NCBI RefSeq assembly: GCF_049445995.1 | Contig: NZ_JBMSDZ010000036.1 | Span: 1 to 19,692 of the forward strand | Direction: 5' to 3' | Origin: Dyella_A sp049445995 | GTDB lineage: Bacteria; Pseudomonadota; Gammaproteobacteria; Xanthomonadales; Rhodanobacteraceae | Length of the DNA: 19,692 nt | Shown here: one piece after another, positions 8,203 through 15,800 of the stretch | Numbering within the stretch: position 1 is the stretch's first letter | Layout: every line of letters begins with the position of its first letter | The notes under the pieces: model-generated | The model's input: only the letters and a program-made list of their open reading frames with translations | Databases searched by the model: none | Told to the model about the DNA's origin: nothing | Translations under genes and position numbers: made by a program

Positions 8203-8208
8203 TAGAAT
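8203..8208 (+). promoter_or_regulatory. Candidate -10 box of the EamA gene
   Basis: TAGAAT matches TATAAT at 5 of 6 positions and ends 30 nt before the ATG at 8239. No convincing -35 box is visible, so the call rests on match and position. Confidence 0.35.
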
Positions 8209-8238
8209 GGCGCACCTTCCCCACCTCGCCCGGTTTCC

Positions 8239-9168
8239 ATGCCGCCCGTCAGCAAGGCCCGCCTGCAGATCCATTTCTGTGTCCTTCTGTGGGGCTTCAC
8301 CGCCATCCTTGGCAAGCTGATCTCGCTGCCGGCGCTGCCGTTGGTGTGGTGGCGCATGCTGCTGGTGGCCGGTGCGCTGCTGCTGGTGCCGCGGGTGTGG
8401 CGCGGGCTGCGCGCGATGCCGGCGCGATTGCGCTGGGCCTATGCGGGCATCGGCGTGTTGGTGTCGCTGCACTGGCTCACCTTCTATGGCGCGATCAAGC
8501 TTTCCAATGCCTCGGTGGGTGCCACCTGCATCGCGCTGGGGCCGGTGTTTCTCGCCTTTATCGAGCCATGGATCGCACGGCGGCGCTTCGACCCGCGCGA
8601 GCTGATCATCGCCGCGGCGGTGGTGCCGGGCGTGGCGATGGTGGTGGGCGGCGTACCGCACGGCATGCGCTTAGGGATTCTCGTCGGCGCGCTGTCCGCA
8701 CTGTTCGTGGCGCTGTTCGGCGCATTCAACAAGCGGCTGGTGGACCACGGCGATCCGCTCACCGTGACCTGCCTGGAACTTGGCACTGGCACACTGTTCC
8801 TCACCCTGCTCGCCCCGCTGCTTCCCCACACCGGCAGCGCCTTCGAGGTGCCCGGACTGCACGACACGCTGTTGCTTTTGGCGCTGGCCTTCGGCTGCAC
8901 CCTGCTGCCGTTTGCGCTGGCGCTGGTGGCACTGCGCCACCTGAGCGCCTTCGGCATCCAGATGGTGACCAATCTGGAGCCGGTGTATTCGATCGTGCTG
9001 GCGATCGTGCTGCTGAGCGAGCAGCGCGAGCTGCACGCGTGGTTCTACGTGGGCGTGGCGGTGATCCTGGGTGCGGTATTCATCCACCCGCTGCTGCACC
9101 GGAACGCGCGCGAGCCGGCCCAGCCGGAGCTGCTGGGCACGGCGGAGAGCCACCACGTGGTGGAGTGA
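8239..9168 (+). CDS. EamA/DMT-superfamily transporter
   Basis: A 309-residue inner-membrane protein, probably an exporter of a metabolite or amino acid; the substrate cannot be told. The sequence alternates hydrophobic helices with short basic loops, fitting ten membrane spans as two EamA repeats (about residues 7-137 and 147-282). Typical motifs are the first helix with LWGFTAILGKLISLPALPLVWWR, then GAIKLSNASVGATCIALGPVF ending repeat one, and MVTNLEPVYSIVLAIVLLSE in repeat two. The tail is short and polar. The start ATG at 8239 has no strong ribosome binding site, but the first helix begins close after it and no other in-frame start suits. A hairpin at 9173-9194 (GCGACG/CGTCGC) follows the stop and may be a weak terminator. 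Confidence 0.87.
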   Translation: MPPVSKARLQIHFCVLLWGFTAILGKLISLPALPLVWWRMLLVAGALLLVPRVWRGLRAMPARLRWAYAGIGVLVSLHWLTFYGAIKLSNASVGATCIALGPVFLAFIEPWIARRRFDPRELIIAAAVVPGVAMVVGGVPHGMRLGILVGALSALFVALFGAFNKRLVDHGDPLTVTCLELGTGTLFLTLLAPLLPHTGSAFEVPGLHDTLLLLALAFGCTLLPFALALVALRHLSAFGIQMVTNLEPVYSIVLAIVLLSEQRELHAWFYVGVAVILGAVFIHPLLHRNAREPAQPELLGTAESHHVVE

Positions 9169-9258
9169 CTGCGCGACGACCGGGCAGCCGTCGCCTTGGT
9201 GGAGCGACGAGTTCAGGGGCGGATTCGGCCGCTGGATGGACTCGGTGCCGGCATGGGG

Positions 9259-9289
9259 GGAAGGCCGCCACTTATACTGGCGGCCTTCC
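9259..9289. promoter_or_regulatory. Perfect 12-bp inverted repeat around the rlmJ -10 box (candidate operator or hairpin)
   Basis: GGAAGGCCGCCA (9259-9270) and TGGCGGCCTTCC (9278-9289) are exact reverse complements separated by the 7 bases CTTATAC. The best -10-like hexamer before rlmJ, TATACT at 9273-9278, starts in the loop and touches the right arm. The element ends 16 nt before the rlmJ ATG. It could be a repressor site, a 5'-UTR structure or a terminator for the upstream gene; no T-tract follows. Confidence 0.55.
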
Positions 9290-9305
9290 ACGCTGGTCGC
9301 CACCC

Positions 9306-10244
9306 ATGAACTACCACCATGCCTTCCACGCCGGCAACTTCGCCGACGTTCTCAAGCACACCGTGCTGCTGGCGCTGATCGAGGCGCTGAAGACCAAGCC
9401 CGCTCCGTTTGCCTATATCGACACGCATGCCGGCAGCGGCTGCTACGCGCTGGACGGCCGCGAGGCAGGCAAGACCGGCGAGTACAGGGACGGCATCCAC
9501 CGCCTGCTGTTTCCGGACATGGGCGCCACCGACGCGGCCTCGGCCGCGCTGCCGTCGCTGCTGCGCCGCTGGCTGGACGGTATCCTCGCCCTGCACGGCA
9601 ACGAGGACGGCCTGAAGCTCTATCCCGGCTCGCCGCTGCAGGCGGCGCGCGCACTGCGCGAGGGCGACAGCGCGCAGCTGTGCGAACTGCATCCGGAGGA
9701 AGCGTCGCGCCTGCGCGAGCTGTTCCACCGCGATGCGCGCGTGCACGTGCATCACCGCAACGGCTATGAGGCGCTGAAAGCGCTGGTGCCGCCGAAGGAG
9801 AAGCGCGGCCTGGTGCTGATCGACCCGCCGTACGAGGCGCAGGACGCCGAGTACCGGCTGATCGAGCAGGCGCTGAAGGGGGCGATCGAGCGCTGGCCCA
9901 CCGGCATCTACGCGGTGTGGTATCCGATCAAGCTGCGCAGCCAGGTGCAGCCGTTCCTGCGCGGCCTGCAGCACGGCATCGCCCGCCGCGTGCTGCGTGC
10001 CGAACTGCTGGTGCATCCGGACGACTCGCCGCTGCGCCTCAACGGCTCGGGCATGGTGGTGCTCAACGCGCCATGGAACCTCGACCAGACCCTGCGCGAG
10101 CCGCTGCGCGCGATGGCGCGGCTGCTCGGCCAAGGCCGGCCGGCCGAATGGAAGCTGGACTGGCTGGCCAACGACAGCGCCGAGGCGATCGCCGCGGCCC
10201 CGCCGCCGCGCCGCCCGCCGCCGCGTTCAGCCCGTCCGCGCTAA
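9306..10244 (+). CDS. rlmJ: 23S rRNA (adenine2030-N6)-methyltransferase RlmJ
   Basis: A 312-residue cytoplasmic enzyme that uses SAM to methylate N6 of A2030 in 23S rRNA. The N-terminus MNYHHAFHAGNFADVLKHTV is the family hallmark. It is followed by YIDTHAGSGCYAL (SAM-binding loop, about residues 38-50) and VLIDPPYEAQ (DPPY catalytic motif, about 171-180). KLYPGSP and WYPIK, also conserved, are present. The E. coli protein is about 280 residues; the extra length here is mostly a C-terminal Pro/Ala/Arg-rich tail (APPPRRPPPRSARPR), whose positive charge could touch RNA. The ATG at 9306 starts the hallmark N-terminus; the frame stays open far upstream, but that part reads over the EamA gene. It appears to be transcribed alone from the region of the inverted repeat before it. 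Confidence 0.95.
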   Translation: MNYHHAFHAGNFADVLKHTVLLALIEALKTKPAPFAYIDTHAGSGCYALDGREAGKTGEYRDGIHRLLFPDMGATDAASAALPSLLRRWLDGILALHGNEDGLKLYPGSPLQAARALREGDSAQLCELHPEEASRLRELFHRDARVHVHHRNGYEALKALVPPKEKRGLVLIDPPYEAQDAEYRLIEQALKGAIERWPTGIYAVWYPIKLRSQVQPFLRGLQHGIARRVLRAELLVHPDDSPLRLNGSGMVVLNAPWNLDQTLREPLRAMARLLGQGRPAEWKLDWLANDSAEAIAAAPPPRRPPPRSARPR

Positions 10245-10343
10245 GCTGCGCCGGATCGTCCTGCGGGGTGCATGCCGACCCGCATCCGGACGTCCATCCG
10301 TGCCCGCATCATGCTGCCTTCCCGCCTGCACAGGAGCCATTCC

Positions 10344-10847
10344 ATGCGCCGCCTTCACCGCCCCCTGCTTGCCTCGATCGCGCTGCTTTCCCTGGCCGCC
10401 TGCGCGCCCGCACCGATCTACCAACCGGCGCCGGACGCGGTGGCCGCCGTACCGTTCGAGGTGGCCCGTTCGCCCGAGCGCTTTGCCAACGGCAGCGTGA
10501 TCTGGGGCGGCCGCGTGGTCGGTGTCGACAACCTCGCCGACCGCAGCGAGGTCGAGATCCTGGCCTACCCGCTCGACTCCTCGCAGCGGCCGAAGGTGGG
10601 CGATAGCGGCAACGGGCGCTTCATCGCCGTCATGCACGGTTTCGTCGAACCGATGGCCTACCCCGACGGCGCACTGGTCACGGTGGCCGGCAGGCTCAAC
10701 GGCAGCCGCGCGGGCAAGATCGGCGAGGCCGACTACGTGTTCCCGCTGGTGAACGTGAGCCAGGCGCATGTATGGACAGCCGAGGAAATGCAGTCCGGTC
10801 GCAACAACGTGCATTTCGGCGTGGGTGTGGGCGTGGGCATCCGCTGA
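10344..10847 (+). CDS. Slp family outer-membrane lipoprotein
   Basis: A 167-residue lipoprotein of the Slp/YeaY type. The first 19 residues form a lipoprotein signal peptide ending in LSLAA before Cys20 (lipobox L-A-A-C). Ala at +2 suggests outer-membrane sorting under the E. coli rule. The mature part contains VIWGGRVVGVDNLADRSEVEILAYPLD and GDSGNGRFIAV, then TVAGRLNGSRAGKIGEADYVFPLV, the usual Slp blocks, and ends in a glycine/valine repeat GVGVGVGIR. In E. coli, Slp is starvation-induced; the role here is not known. The start is decided by AGGAG with a 7-nt spacer before the ATG at 10344; an upstream in-frame ATG at 10272 would add a basic stretch that spoils the signal peptide. It is 96 bp downstream of rlmJ. 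Confidence 0.9.
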   Translation: MRRLHRPLLASIALLSLAACAPAPIYQPAPDAVAAVPFEVARSPERFANGSVIWGGRVVGVDNLADRSEVEILAYPLDSSQRPKVGDSGNGRFIAVMHGFVEPMAYPDGALVTVAGRLNGSRAGKIGEADYVFPLVNVSQAHVWTAEEMQSGRNNVHFGVGVGVGIR

Positions 10848-10883
10848 AGCGCCGGGACACGGCGCAAGAAGCCGCGCCGCCGC

Positions 10884-10889
10884 TACACT
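10884..10889 (+). promoter_or_regulatory. Candidate -10 box of the CDF transporter gene
   Basis: TACACT, of TAnnnT form, ends 31 nt before the ATG at 10921. No clear -35 box. The same hexamer occurs before mfd. Confidence 0.3.
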
Positions 10890-10920
10890 GTGTGGCCCGA
10901 TTCCGTGATGGAACACCTGC

Positions 10921-11829
10921 ATGTCCGGCCATGCCAATTCGCTCAAGGCGATCTTCCTCGCGCTGGGCGCGAACTTCGCGATCTTCGTGTCCAAGCTGGT
11001 GGCCGCCCTGGTCACCGGCTCGGGCGCGATGCTGGCCGAGGCGGTGCATTCGCTGGCCGACTGCGGCAACCAGGGCCTGCTGCTGCTGGGCATCCGCCAG
11101 ACCAGGCGGCCCCCGTCCGATGAGTTTCCGCTCGGCTGGGGCCGGGCGATGTACTTCTGGTCGTTCCTGGTCGCCATCCTGCTGTTCAGCGTGGGCGGCA
11201 TGTTTTCGGTCTACGAGGGCGCGCACAAGCTCGGTCATCCCGAGCCGCTGAAGTGGCCGTGGCTGGCGCTGGGCGTGCTGGCGTTCGGCATCGTCGCCGA
11301 AGGCATCTCGATGCACGGCTGCATGCAGGAAGTGAACAAGGCGCGCGGCGAGCAGTCGCTGTGGACGTGGTTCCGCGAGACGCGTTCCAGCGAGCTGCTG
11401 GTGATCTTCGGCGAGGATCTCGCCGCGCTGATCGGCCTGTGTTTCGCCGCCCTGGCGGTGGGCGCCACCATGCTCACCGGCAACCTGATCTATGACGCCA
11501 TCGGCACGCTCGCCATCGGCATGCTGCTGCTGGTGGTGGCGGTGCTGCTGGCGGTGGAAGTGAAGGCACTGCTGATTGGCCAGGGCGTGGAGCCGCGCCG
11601 CCGCGCCGAGCTGCTCACCTTCCTCAAGAGCCGCCCGGAAGTGGCCGAGGTGCTCAACCTGATCACCCTGCAGATGGGCCCGGACGTGATGGTGGCGGTG
11701 AAGGCGAAGATGGAGCCGGCCGGCTCGGACCGCGGCCTGATCGATGCCATCAATGCGGTGGAAGCGGCGATGAAGGCCGAGTTCACCGACATCCGCTGGA
11801 GCTTCTTCGAGCCCGACGTCAGCGACTGA
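10921..11829 (+). CDS. Cation diffusion facilitator family transporter (ZnT9-like branch)
   Basis: A 302-residue inner-membrane protein, predicted to export divalent metal ions. Hydrophobic helices lie near residues 10-32, 50-58, 80-98, 112-130, 160-185 and 188-210. Helix 2 has the HxxxD motif (His43-Ser-Leu-Ala-Asp47). The matching site in helix 5 reads IFGEDLAALIG, with Glu165-Asp166 and no His, unlike classical zinc CDFs such as YiiP/FieF but as I recall for the SLC30A9/ZnT9-like branch. The C-terminal cytoplasmic domain (about 215-302) is the usual small alpha-beta fold, with VAEVLNLITLQMGPDVMVAVKAK. Metal preference cannot be told. The start ATG at 10921 is followed at once by the conserved first helix. 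It is a single gene, 73 bp after the lipoprotein gene on the same strand. Confidence 0.88.
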   Translation: MSGHANSLKAIFLALGANFAIFVSKLVAALVTGSGAMLAEAVHSLADCGNQGLLLLGIRQTRRPPSDEFPLGWGRAMYFWSFLVAILLFSVGGMFSVYEGAHKLGHPEPLKWPWLALGVLAFGIVAEGISMHGCMQEVNKARGEQSLWTWFRETRSSELLVIFGEDLAALIGLCFAALAVGATMLTGNLIYDAIGTLAIGMLLLVVAVLLAVEVKALLIGQGVEPRRRAELLTFLKSRPEVAEVLNLITLQMGPDVMVAVKAKMEPAGSDRGLIDAINAVEAAMKAEFTDIRWSFFEPDVSD

Positions 11830-12057
11830 CGGGGTGGCTCAACCCTTGCGCTGCAGCTTCATCGTGGTGCACCACAAAGCCGGGCTGAGCGAGGGTCCGG
11901 GGCATGGCGAGGTCCGCTGTGGCCGGTTGCCGCAGCGCGGCATAAACATACGAGCCATCATCACACGGACGTCCTGTGAAACGGCTTTGCACAAGGCCAG
12001 AAAAGGCATCCAACGGACCATGCCAGTGTGTCCGATATTCATGTTGCATAGCACTAA

Positions 12058-12063
12058 ATACGC
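12058..12063 (+). promoter_or_regulatory. Candidate -10 box directly before the GNAT start
   Basis: The stretch 12034-12074 is strikingly AT-rich against its surroundings. TACGCT ends 6 nt before the ATG at 12070, the distance expected between a -10 box and a transcription start. The rest of 11830-12057 shows no gene I can support. Confidence 0.3.
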
Positions 12064-12069
12064 TAAAGT

Positions 12070-12696
12070 ATGGACATGAACGCCCAGCTTGCCCTGCTCC
12101 CGACCACCCTTGCCGCCACCCTCGGCGCGGTGCCGCCGCGCAGCGCGGAGCGCTTCGCCCCACGCCTTGCCGGCGTCACGCCCGCCGGCCACGGCGAGAC
12201 CGTGCGCACGCGCGATGGCCGCAGCCTGTTCCTGCGCGGCATCCGCCCGGACGACGTGGCCGCGCTGCAGCGCTGCTTCACGCGGCTGTCGCCGGAGGAC
12301 ATCCGCCGCCGCTTCCTGCACGCGATGTCCGAGCTGCCCGACCCGATGGCGCATCGGCTGTGCAACATCGATCCGGCGCTGGAAACGGCCTTCGTACTGA
12401 TGGACGAGTCGGCGGAGCCGGCCGAGATGCGCGGCGTGGGCCGCATCTACGTCGACGAGTCGGCCGACAGCGCCGAGTTCTCGGTGCTGGTGGAACGCGA
12501 CTGGAATCGGCGCGGCCTGGGTGCCCTGCTGATGCAGCTCCTGGTCGACGACTGCCGCCACCGCGGCCTGCACGAGATCTGGGGCTACGTGCTGATGGAA
12601 AACCGCCCGATGCTGGAGCTGTGTCGCGAGCTCGGCTTCCAGCGCCGCGCCGCGACCGGCGAGCCTGGCACCGCGCAGATCTCGCTCAAGCTGTGA
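12070..12696 (+). CDS. GNAT family N-acetyltransferase
   Basis: A 208-residue soluble acetyltransferase using acetyl-CoA; the acceptor is unknown. After a 45-residue leader the GNAT domain runs from about residue 50 (RDGRSLFLRGIRPDDVAALQ). Its start, with CFTRLSPEDIRRRFLHAM, resembles the acetyltransferase module linked to Pat-type protein acetylases. The beta-strand with the acetyl-CoA loop reads EFSVLVERDWNRRGLGALLM (RRGLGA is the R/Q-x-x-G-x-G/A loop), and the family's C-terminal block is MLELCRELGFQRR. Two starts are possible, ATG at 12070 and ATG at 12076; neither has a Shine-Dalgarno sequence. I list the first because a -10-like box lies just upstream and a leaderless message would begin there. 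No partner gene is linked. Confidence 0.85.
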   Translation: MDMNAQLALLPTTLAATLGAVPPRSAERFAPRLAGVTPAGHGETVRTRDGRSLFLRGIRPDDVAALQRCFTRLSPEDIRRRFLHAMSELPDPMAHRLCNIDPALETAFVLMDESAEPAEMRGVGRIYVDESADSAEFSVLVERDWNRRGLGALLMQLLVDDCRHRGLHEIWGYVLMENRPMLELCRELGFQRRAATGEPGTAQISLKL

Positions 12697-12720
12697 AGGG
12701 GCGTCGGGACTGAAGCCCCT
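12697..12720 (+). terminator. Hairpin just after the GNAT stop codon
   Basis: AGGGGC (12697-12702) pairs with GCCCCT (12715-12720) around 12 nt, immediately after the stop codon. There is no T-tract. It overlaps the first REP-like copy, so the hairpin may simply belong to the repeat. Confidence 0.3.
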
Positions 12721-12758
12721 CCCACAGGAGGCACCGGGCCGAAGCTCCTCCCACATGG
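12701..12758. repeat. Two tandem REP-like copies (28 bp each)
   Basis: Copies at 12701-12728 and 12731-12758 share GAAGC-CTCCCACA cores and a GGG-rich left part with several differences. The reverse complement has the form TGTGGGAGGGGCTTC, a dispersed intergenic repeat type I know from xanthomonads and relatives. The rest of 12697-12868 holds no gene besides the presumed mfd promoter. Confidence 0.55.
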
Positions 12759-12814
12759 CATCGTTGGCCGTGGCGGATGACTCCAAGCGGGCCGGCCTGA
12801 CGGGGCGCTCGCGG

Positions 12815-12820
12815 TACACT
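12815..12820 (+). promoter_or_regulatory. Candidate -10 box of mfd
   Basis: TACACT, identical to the box before the CDF gene, lies 48 nt before the mfd ATG at 12869. No clear -35 box. Confidence 0.3.
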
Positions 12821-12868
12821 TGCAGGCTTTCCGCGCGCCCTGCGCGTCGACGAGCCACGCGCCAGTCC

Positions 12869-15800
12869 ATGCCCGCTTCCAGCCCCACGATCACCCATCC
12901 GCCGCTCCCCACCACGCCGCGCCAGCGCCGCTACTGGACGCCGCCGCACGGCTCCGCGCGCGCGCTGCTGATCGCCGAGGCGGCGCGTTCGCACCGCGGC
13001 CTGCTGGTGGCGGTGACCCGCGACACCCAGCGCGCTGCGGCGCTGGAGGATGAGCTCAAGCTGTTCGCCGGCAGCCTGCCGGTACTGCACTTCCCGGACT
13101 GGGAAACTCTGCCCTACGACATCTTCAGCCCGCACTCGGAGATCGTCTCCCAGCGCATCGCCACGCTGTACCGGCTGCCGTCGGTGACGCGCGGCGTGCT
13201 GGTGGTGCCGGTGGCCACGCTGATGCAGCGCATAGCCCCGCGCAGCCACATCACCGGCGCCGGCCTGATGCTGGCACGCGGCCAGAAGCTGGACCTGCTC
13301 GCCGAGCAGCGCCGGCTGGAAGCGGCCGGCTACCGCTACGTGCCGCAGGTGGCCGAGGCCGGCGACTTCGCCGTGCGCGGCGCCTTGATCGACATCTTCC
13401 CGATGGGCGCGGCCGAGCCCTACCGCATCGAGCTGTTCGACGACGAGGTGGAGTCGATCCGCAGCTTCGATCCGGAAACGCAGCGCTCGCAGCAGCCGGT
13501 GGACAAGGTGGAATTGCTGCCCGGCCGCGAGTTCCCGCTCACCGAGAACGCCGCCAGGGACTTCCGCACCCGCCTGCGCGAACGCTTCCCGATCGACATC
13601 CGCCGCTGCCCGCTCTACCAGGACATGAAGGAGGGCGTGACGCCCGGCGGCATCGAATACTACCTGCCGCTGTTCTTCGAGCACACCGCCACGCTGTTCG
13701 ACTACCTCGCCAGCGATGCGCTGTTGGTGCTGGGCGAAGGCGCCGGCGAGGCGGCCGAACAGTTCTGGATACAGACCGCCGAGCGCTACGATCAGCGCGC
13801 GCACGACATCGAGCGCCCGGTGCTGCCGCCGGCCGAGTTGTACCTGTCGCCCGAGCAACTGCGCGAGCAGTGGAACAGGCGCCTGCGCGTGGAGATCGTG
13901 CCCTCCGGCCACGAGCACAGCGTGGACGCCGGCACCCAGCCGGCGCCCGAGGTGCCGCTCAATCGCAAGGGCGAGGAGCCGGGCACGGCGCTTCGGCATT
14001 TTCTTGAGAGCTACCGGGGGCGCGTGCTGGTCGCCGCCGATTCGGCCGGGCGGCGTGAGTCGCTGATCGAGCAGCTGGCGGCGGCAGGGATGAAGCCCGT
14101 CCAGGTCGAGAGCTGGGGAGCATTCCTCGGCGCCGGGGGAGAGGGAGTCCCGCCGCCTCGGGCCGGGGGAGAGGGAGTCCCGCCGCCTCGGGCCGGGGGA
14201 GAGGGAGTCCCGCCGCCTCGGGCCGGGGGAGAGGGAGTCCCGCCGCATCGGGCCGGGGGAGAGGGAGCCGCGTCACGTACAGTCGGGGGAGAGGGAGTAG
14301 AGACTCGCTTCGCCATCACCATCGCCTCACTGGAACAGGGTTTCGCGCTCACCAGGCCGGCCATCACCGTGCTCACCGAGCGCGAGCTGTTCGGCGAGCG
14401 CGTGCGCAGCGAGCGCAAGCGCCGGCGCGGTCAGGCGCGCGATCCCGACGCGATCATCCGCGACCTCACCGAGCTGTCGATCGGCTCGCCGATCGTGCAC
14501 GTCGACCACGGCGTGGGTCGCTACCAGGGTCTGGAGTCGATGGAACTCGGCGGCATGCAGGGCGAGTTCCTGATCATCGAGTACGCCAAGGGCGACAAGC
14601 TCTACGTGCCGGTGGCGCAGCTCGGCCTGGTCAGCCGCTACTCCGGCACCGCGCCGGAGCTGGCGCCGCTGCATTCGCTCGGCGGCGACGCCTGGGAGCG
14701 CGCGCGCAGGAAGGCGGCCGAGAAGGTGCGCGACGTCGCCGCCGAGTTGCTGGCGATCTATGCCCAGCGCGAGGCGCGCGGCGGCGAGTCGATGGCGGTG
14801 GATCGCCAGCTGGTGGAGGAATTCGGCGCCAGCTTTCCGTTCGAGGAGACGCCGGACCAGAGCCAGGCGATCGACGCGGTGCTGGCGGACCTCGCCGCCC
14901 CGCGCGCGATGGACCGGGTGATCTGCGGCGACGTGGGCTTCGGCAAGACCGAGGTCGCGCTGCGCGCCGCGTTCGCCGCCGCCACCGCCGGCAGGCAGGT
15001 CGCCGTGCTGGTGCCGACCACGCTGCTCGCGCAGCAGCACTACCGCAATTTCGCCGACCGCTTCGCCGACTGGCCGGTGAAGGTGGACGTGCTGTCGCGC
15101 TTCCGCTCCACCAAGGACGTGAAGGAGGCGCTCAAGCGCCTCGCCGACGGCCAGATCGACGTGATCGTGGGCACCCACAAGCTGCTGCAGCCGGACATCA
15201 GGTTCAAGAACCTGGGCCTGGTGATCGTCGATGAGGAGCAGCGCTTCGGCGTGCGCCAGAAGGAGCAGCTGAAGAAGCTGCGCGCCGAGGTGGATCTCTT
15301 GACCATGACCGCCACGCCGATCCCGCGCACGCTGAACATGGCGATGGCCGGCCTGCGGGACCTGTCGCTGATCGCCACGCCGCCGGCGCACCGCATGGCC
15401 GTGCGCACCTTCGTGGCGGCGTGGGATCCGGCGACGATCCGCGAGGCGTTCCAGCGCGAGCTGTCGCGCGGCGGCCAGGTGTATTTCCTGCACAACGAGG
15501 TGGAGTCGATCGAGCGCACCCGGCGCGAGCTGGAGGAACTGGTTCCCGAGGCGCGCATCGGCATCGCCCACGGCCAGATGCCCGAGCGCGAGCTGGAAAA
15601 CGTAATGGCGGATTTCCACCGCCAGCGCTTCAACGTGCTGGTGTGCACCACGATCATCGAGACCGGCATCGACATCCCGACCGCCAACACCATCATCATC
15701 AACCGCGCCGACCGCTTCGGCCTCGCGCAGCTGCACCAGCTGCGCGGCCGCGTCGGCCGCTCGCACCATCGCGCCTATGCCTACCTGGTGGTGCCGGACC

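Noticed and set aside
9150..9163. Palindrome CCACCACGTGGTGG at the end of the EamA gene
   Set aside because: It is inside coding sequence (His-His-Val-Val) and explained by codon use; a regulatory role is not supported.
10251..10289. Hairpin with a 6-nt bulge after rlmJ (CCGGAT...ATCCGG)
   Set aside because: Bulged, no T-tract, and close to the lipoprotein gene; too weak to call a terminator.
11834..12079. Small plus-strand ORF of 81 codons between the CDF and GNAT genes, and a minus ORF over the same region
   Set aside because: No ribosome binding site, no recognised motif, overlap with the GNAT start, and competing open frames on both strands.
14131..14300. CRISPR array
   Set aside because: Units are directly adjacent with no spacers, the repeats are in frame within mfd, and no cas gene is nearby.
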